A stretch of DNA of 17,923 bases, taken from a bacterium. GTDB lineage: Bacteria; Cyanobacteriota; Vampirovibrionia; Gastranaerophilales; Gastranaerophilaceae. Shown here piece after piece: positions 14,216 to 17,923 of this stretch. Position numbers and translations under genes: made by a program. Below the pieces are notes generated by a model. It searched no databases. It was not told where the DNA came from and was given only the letters and a program-made list of their open reading frames with translations. Where the stretch lies: the NCBI GenBank assembly GCA_004558955.1, contig SFZC01000028.1, positions 1 through 17,923 of the forward strand. Direction: 5' to 3'. Within the stretch, counting starts at the first letter, position 1. Every line of letters begins with the position of its first letter.

Positions 14216-15658
14216 ATGATTAACAATTTGAAGAAGATTATTGAAAAGGGTGAAACGCAGAAGGTTGAATTTAAAAGAGCTGCTTTTGATTTTCCAAAAG
14301 ATGCTTTTGAAACAATTTGTGCCTTTCTAAATACAGATGGTGGAATTTTGCTATTGGGTGTTACTGATGATGGCGAAATAGAAGGTGTTTTGCCTGATTC
14401 TGTCGGTAGAATTAAAGATACATTTTCCTCTTCTATAAATAATCCTTTAATTATAAATCCTACAGTCTATATTGAAATTCAAGAGATTAGTTTTGGCGAT
14501 AAAACTGTTATCTGCTTGAATGTTCCTGCTTCGTCTTCTGTTCACAGATATAAAAATAAAATTTATAAACGAAACGGAAAATCTGATTTAGATATTACAA
14601 ACAATCACAAGGTTGTTTCGGATTTATATTTTTCAAAAGATACAACTTATACCGAGAATAAAATATATCGGTATTTAAAAATTGAAGATTTAAGGCAAGA
14701 TTTAATTAACAGAGTAAAAGTATTAGCCAAGAGAAACAATGAACAAAATGACTGGTCAGAATTAGATAATGAACAGTTTTTAAAAAGGACATCATTATTT
14801 CGACAAGATTTCGTTACTGGTGAAGCAGGCATTACACTTGCGGGAATACTATTGTTTGGAACTGATGAACAAATAGCTTCAGTTGTTCCTGCGTTTAAAT
14901 TTGATTTAATCAAGAAGGTAGAAGATACCGAAAGATACGATGACCGGCTTACTTTAAGAACCAATTTGTTAGATTGTTATGAGGCTGCAATGACTTTTAT
15001 TGCAAAGCATCTTCCAAATCCGTTTTATATTGAAGGAACTCAACGTATAAATTTAAGAGAAAGCATTTTTAGAGAACTTATTGCTAATATGTTGGTTCAC
15101 AAAGAATACATTGGGGCAGAACCTACAAGACTGGTAATTATGGCAAATGAAATTATTGCAGAAAATACAAGTAAACCTTATGTTAGAGGGTTTATTACTC
15201 CTGAAAGCGTAATTAATCACCCTAAAAATCCAAATATTATCAAAATATTTCGAGGAATCGGTTATGTTGAAGAATTAGGTTCGGGAATATCTAAAATGTT
15301 TAAATATTGCAAAGAATATGCTCATCACGAACCGATTATTAAAGATGATAATATTTTTAAATTCTCTTTGGAACACGAATTTTTCAAAAATATAAAGAGT
15401 GACCAAGTAAGTGACCAAGTAAGTGACCAAGTAAGTGACCAAGTAAGTGACCAAGTATTTTTGGAAAAGGAAATTTTGGAATATTGTGTAACTGCTAAGT
15501 CGTTGTTTGAAATGTTGGTTCGGTTTGGATACAAGAGTAAATCGCATTTTAGACGTAAAATTTTGAAACCGTTATTAGAACGAGGTTTGCTCAAACAAAC
15601 TAATCCTGAAAGTCCTAATAGTCCGACACAAAAGTATATTACGGTAGTGGGAGAATAG
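14216..15658 (+). CDS. ATP-binding protein with AlbA_2 (Schlafen-like) domain and HATPase-type domain
   Basis: The N terminus (KIIEKGETQKVEFKRA ... AFLNTDGGILLLGVTDDGEI) is the AlbA_2/divergent AAA_4 domain, about residues 3-120, found in bacterial putative regulators and RecG-like proteins. The middle carries the RELIANMLVHKEY and GIGYVEELGSGISKMF motifs of the C-terminal ATP-binding part of the same family (about 290-380). Residues 395-414 are SDQV repeated five times, encoded by a perfect 12-bp repeat, and the last 65 residues look like a winged helix. I infer a DNA-binding regulatory or defence-related role. The frame opens at an ATG at 14162, but the family N terminus starts at 14216. 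It lies 21 bases upstream of pabBC on the same strand, which has its own -10 box, so co-transcription is possible but not required. Confidence 0.82.
   Translation: MINNLKKIIEKGETQKVEFKRAAFDFPKDAFETICAFLNTDGGILLLGVTDDGEIEGVLPDSVGRIKDTFSSSINNPLIINPTVYIEIQEISFGDKTVICLNVPASSSVHRYKNKIYKRNGKSDLDITNNHKVVSDLYFSKDTTYTENKIYRYLKIEDLRQDLINRVKVLAKRNNEQNDWSELDNEQFLKRTSLFRQDFVTGEAGITLAGILLFGTDEQIASVVPAFKFDLIKKVEDTERYDDRLTLRTNLLDCYEAAMTFIAKHLPNPFYIEGTQRINLRESIFRELIANMLVHKEYIGAEPTRLVIMANEIIAENTSKPYVRGFITPESVINHPKNPNIIKIFRGIGYVEELGSGISKMFKYCKEYAHHEPIIKDDNIFKFSLEHEFFKNIKSDQVSDQVSDQVSDQVSDQVFLEKEILEYCVTAKSLFEMLVRFGYKSKSHFRRKILKPLLERGLLKQTNPESPNSPTQKYITVVGE
15398..15457 (+). repeat. Five-copy 12-bp tandem repeat inside the AlbA_2 gene
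   Basis: AGTGACCAAGTA is repeated five times without change, coding for Ser-Asp-Gln-Val units. The unit is a multiple of three, so gain or loss of copies would alter linker length and keep the frame. Confidence 0.95.
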
Positions 15659-15667
15659 TTATACTAC

Positions 15668-15673
15668 TATAAT
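15668..15673 (+). promoter_or_regulatory. -10 box giving a leaderless start for pabBC
   Basis: A perfect TATAAT ends six bases before the ATG at 15680, with no Shine-Dalgarno sequence near that ATG. The geometry is the same as at 14204-14216. No good -35 box is seen. Confidence 0.45.
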
Positions 15674-15679
15674 AAACTT

Positions 15680-17221
15680 ATGCAGATTTATTCGGAGAAA
15701 TTATTTAAAAATCCTATTGAAATAGTTGAGGCGGAAGGTGATTTGAGCGAGGCGTTCAAAAGGCTTGAAACTCTTAGGGAAAAATATTACCTTTTAGGTT
15801 ATATTACTTACGATTTTAAAAAGCTTTATTTTGAAGTTTTCGACAAGTTTGAAAAATATATTCCAAATTCGCCAAAGCAATTAGGTACAATGATTTCCCC
15901 ACAAATTACTAAATCTCAATACATAAGTGCTATCCAAAAAATTAAAGCCTATATTGCAAACGGTGTTACCTATGAGGTAAATTACACCTATCCGTCAACC
16001 GTTTTGACTAATCTTGACGGAATTGACTTATATGAAGCGATTTTGCCAAGACAAAAAACGCTATATAATACTTTTTTACAAACTAAAGGCGTAACATTGT
16101 TGTCTTTTTCGCCTGAGTTATTTTTTAGGCTTGAAGGTCGGAAAATTACCACCAAACCGATGAAAGGCACAGCTCCGCACCTAAATGACGGGAAAGACGA
16201 GGAACGTTTTGAGTTTTTAAAAAACGATATTAAAAATAAGGCTGAAAATATTATGATTGTTGACCTTTTGCGAAATGATTTAGGACAAATTGCGAAAACA
16301 GGTTCTGTGAAGGTCGATAAACTTTTTGAAATTGAGGAACACCCGACCGTTTTTCAGATGACTTCTGAAATTTCTGCAGAACTTGAGGACAATGTAACGT
16401 TATTAGATATTTTCAAGGCAATTTTTCCGTGTGGGTCGATTACTGGTGCTCCAAAACTTTCGACAATGAAGGTTATTAACGAGTTAGAGCCGTTTAATCG
16501 TAATATTTATTGTGGTGCGATTGGATTTTTATCACCTGAGGTTTGCGAGTTCTCCGTGCCGATTAGAATTTTGTACGGAAATGACCATAAATACACTTAT
16601 CATGCCGGTGGGGCGATAGTTTGGGACTCTACTGAGGAAGAAGAATGGGAAGAAACTTTGACCAAAACTCAATTTTTGCAAACGGATTTCAAATTGATAG
16701 AAACCGCCATAGATGATTGGGAAAGCCACGTTGCGAGAATGAAAAATTCAGCACAACAGTTAGGCTTTGTTTGGAAGAAAGATATAGAGCATGTTAAAGT
16801 TGAAGGTTTGACGAGGGTTTTGCTTGATAAAAACGGTAATTTTGAGGTTCAGAAAAAAGAGCTTTTACCGATTTTGTCTAATAAAATTAAAATCGGGCGA
16901 AAGATGAATTCGAACAATCCTTTTTTGTACCACAAAACAACTGTCAGAACTCCTAAACCTGACGGCATTTTTGACATTATTGCGGTAAATGAACGGGGCG
17001 AAATTACTGAGGGAACATTTACAAATGTTGCGGTTTTGCAAAATGGTGAACTTTTCACCCCACCCGTAAAATGCGGGTTGCTTGACGGAACTTACAGAAA
17101 AAAACTTTTGGAAAAAGGTGTTTTAAAAGAGAAAATTTTGTATTCAAAAGACCTTGAAACTGCGGAAAAAATCTTTTGTTTCAATTCTGTTCGGAAAATG
17201 GTAGAGGTGGAATTATGCTGA
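15680..17221 (+). CDS. pabB: Fused aminodeoxychorismate synthase component I / aminodeoxychorismate lyase (PabB-PabC)
   Basis: Residues about 1-340 are the chorismate-binding PabB domain, with KPMKGT (catalytic Lys162), the IVDLLRNDLG motif, FPCGSITGAPK (252-259 core) and a HAGGAIVWDS strand. It uses chorismate and ammonia from PabA to give 4-amino-4-deoxychorismate. The C-terminal part is a class IV PLP domain of the lyase type, with HKTTVR supplying the probable PLP lysine Lys419, NERGEITEGTFTN and a GLLDGTYRKKLL stretch; it releases pyruvate to yield p-aminobenzoate for folate. The fusion is known in several bacterial groups. At 513 residues it is on the short side, mainly at the N terminus (no long amino-terminal subdomain before residue 70). 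PabA overlaps its last seven bases. Confidence 0.92.
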   Translation: MQIYSEKLFKNPIEIVEAEGDLSEAFKRLETLREKYYLLGYITYDFKKLYFEVFDKFEKYIPNSPKQLGTMISPQITKSQYISAIQKIKAYIANGVTYEVNYTYPSTVLTNLDGIDLYEAILPRQKTLYNTFLQTKGVTLLSFSPELFFRLEGRKITTKPMKGTAPHLNDGKDEERFEFLKNDIKNKAENIMIVDLLRNDLGQIAKTGSVKVDKLFEIEEHPTVFQMTSEISAELEDNVTLLDIFKAIFPCGSITGAPKLSTMKVINELEPFNRNIYCGAIGFLSPEVCEFSVPIRILYGNDHKYTYHAGGAIVWDSTEEEEWEETLTKTQFLQTDFKLIETAIDDWESHVARMKNSAQQLGFVWKKDIEHVKVEGLTRVLLDKNGNFEVQKKELLPILSNKIKIGRKMNSNNPFLYHKTTVRTPKPDGIFDIIAVNERGEITEGTFTNVAVLQNGELFTPPVKCGLLDGTYRKKLLEKGVLKEKILYSKDLETAEKIFCFNSVRKMVEVELC

Positions 17222-17772
17222 TAGTGGATAATTACGACTCTTTCACTTATAACATTGTCCAATATGTGAAAATTTTGGGAATAAATCCTATTGTGATAAA
17301 AAATGACGAAATGTCACTTGAGGAAATCAAAAAACTGAAATTTGAGAGGATAATTTTATCTCCGGGGTGGGGAAATCCTGACAATTCGGGCGTGACTATG
17401 GAAGTTATTGATTATTATAAAAATGTGTGTCCGATTTTGGGCGTTTGTCTTGGAATGCAGTGTATTTGCAAATATTTTGGCGGGAAAATCGTCAAAGCAC
17501 CTGAACCTTATCACGGGAAAAATTCGCAGATATTTTTTGATGAAGATTTTGAGTTGTTCAAGGGATTTGAACAGGGTTTTAGTGCAACGAGGTATCATTC
17601 ACTAATGGTTGCGGATTTACCTGAAGAAATTGAGGTGATGGCGAGAACGAGTGATAATATTCCTATGGCGATAAAAGTTCAAAACCGTGCGATTTACGGT
17701 GTCCAATTCCACCCCGAAGCAATCCTGACCGAAAACGGAATTGAAATATTTAGAAATTTTATTTTGTGTTAA
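17215..17772 (+). CDS. pabA: Aminodeoxychorismate synthase component II, glutamine amidotransferase
   Basis: This class I glutamine amidotransferase (185 residues) supplies ammonia from glutamine to PabB. The triad is visible: Cys78 in GVCLGMQ, His166 and Glu168 in QFHPEA. The N terminus MLIVDNYDSFTYN is the standard family start, so I take the ATG at 17215, with GAGGTGG five bases upstream; an earlier ATG at 17176 would lie inside pabBC. The gene overlaps the pabBC stop by seven bases, which implies translational coupling. The usual SPGPG oxyanion loop reads SPGWG (49-53), a Trp for Pro change. TrpG of tryptophan synthesis has the same fold, but the pabBC partner and the lack of trp genes here favour PabA; dual use is possible. 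Confidence 0.9.
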   Translation: MLIVDNYDSFTYNIVQYVKILGINPIVIKNDEMSLEEIKKLKFERIILSPGWGNPDNSGVTMEVIDYYKNVCPILGVCLGMQCICKYFGGKIVKAPEPYHGKNSQIFFDEDFELFKGFEQGFSATRYHSLMVADLPEEIEVMARTSDNIPMAIKVQNRAIYGVQFHPEAILTENGIEIFRNFILC

Positions 17773-17869
17773 ATAAATTGAATTTGTAAATTTAGTTTTA
17801 TATAATTTTTCCCATTTTCCGTATAGATACTACCAAATTCATATCTGCTTGAACTTGGACACCCCTGTA

Positions 17870-17907
17870 TTACAAAAAAGCAACAATGGAGGTTAAAAAT
17901 CCTGTTG
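17870..17907 (-). terminator. Possible terminator hairpin on the minus strand
   Basis: GCAACA (17880-17885) pairs with TGTTGC (17903-17908), extended by GGA/TCC with a two-base bulge. On the minus strand a run of six T follows. It overlaps a possible plus-strand gene start, so it may be coincidental. Confidence 0.3.
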
Positions 17908-17923
17908 CAACAATGGAAGTAGA
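17886..17923 (+). CDS. Probable 5' end of a cyclophilin-type peptidylprolyl isomerase (partial)
   Basis: From the ATG at 17886 the frame reads MEVKNPVATMEV and runs off the window. Cyclophilin-type isomerases of related bacteria often begin with a NPVATIE-like strand, so this is a plausible start, but twelve residues are too few for certainty. No ribosome binding site lies at the right spacing for the ATG at 17886 or the in-frame ATG at 17913. Confidence 0.35.
   Translation, partial: MEVKNPVATMEV

Noticed and set aside
15275..15594. Minus-strand frames with repeated TWSL or VTYL units
   Set aside because: They are antisense shadows of the 12-bp repeat inside the AlbA_2 gene.
17880..17917. 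Direct repeat GCAACAATGGA (17880-17890 and 17907-17917) as a CRISPR or mobile element end
   Set aside because: Only two short copies are visible, and they fall in the probable start of a coding region.

Overview
The window is AT-rich (roughly one third G+C) and bacterial. The best guess is a gut relative of the non-photosynthetic Cyanobacteria, in the Vampirovibrionia/Melainabacteria (Gastranaerophilales) group. The main reason is the Ycf45-type ATPase with a C-terminal R3H domain (12196-13821, minus), a family typical of cyanobacteria and plastids. Several large low-complexity hypothetical proteins also match the style of that group. This placement is inference from protein recognition and was not tested phylogenetically.

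Layout from left to right. Positions 88-306 hold a strong candidate for a structured non-coding RNA on the minus strand, with a good promoter, a rod-shaped fold with a central bubble (6S RNA-like) and a terminator. Next come a small unknown protein (526-987), glyoxalase I gloA (1039-1422), and on the minus strand a 768-residue protein ending in a calpain-like cysteine peptidase domain (1435-3741). Divergent from it are murA (TTG start) and an overlapping small gene made of two copies of an RWYDxDP repeat (3896-5540). A minus-strand MORN/YwqK-like repeat protein (5643-6896) is followed by a bifunctional GDP-mannose pyrophosphorylase/phosphomannose isomerase (7074-8444). Then come a minus-strand protein with an EF-hand-like loop and a coiled coil (8656-9675), tRNA-Cys(GCA) (minus, 9929-10000) and a minus-strand membrane protein (10070-11599).

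The gap at 11600-12195 carries what looks like the C-terminal remnant of a pilin-like protein plus hairpins. After the Ycf45-like gene there is a gene-free stretch of almost 400 bases. A co-directional set closes the window: a Schlafen/AlbA_2-type ATP-binding protein with a five-copy 12-bp in-frame repeat, a PabB-PabC fusion and PabA (the p-aminobenzoate branch of folate synthesis), then a probable 5' end of a cyclophilin-type peptidylprolyl isomerase.

Functionally the window mixes housekeeping genes (cell wall murA, folate pabBC/pabA, methylglyoxal detoxification gloA, GDP-mannose for surface glycans, tRNA-Cys) with lineage-specific proteins of unknown role. The most unusual points are the ncRNA, the calpain-like domain, the MurA-coupled repeat protein, the apparent leaderless promoters at 14204 and 15668 (each with a perfect TATAAT exactly six bases before the ATG), and a gene whose reading frame starts without a normal start codon (around 9675-9714).
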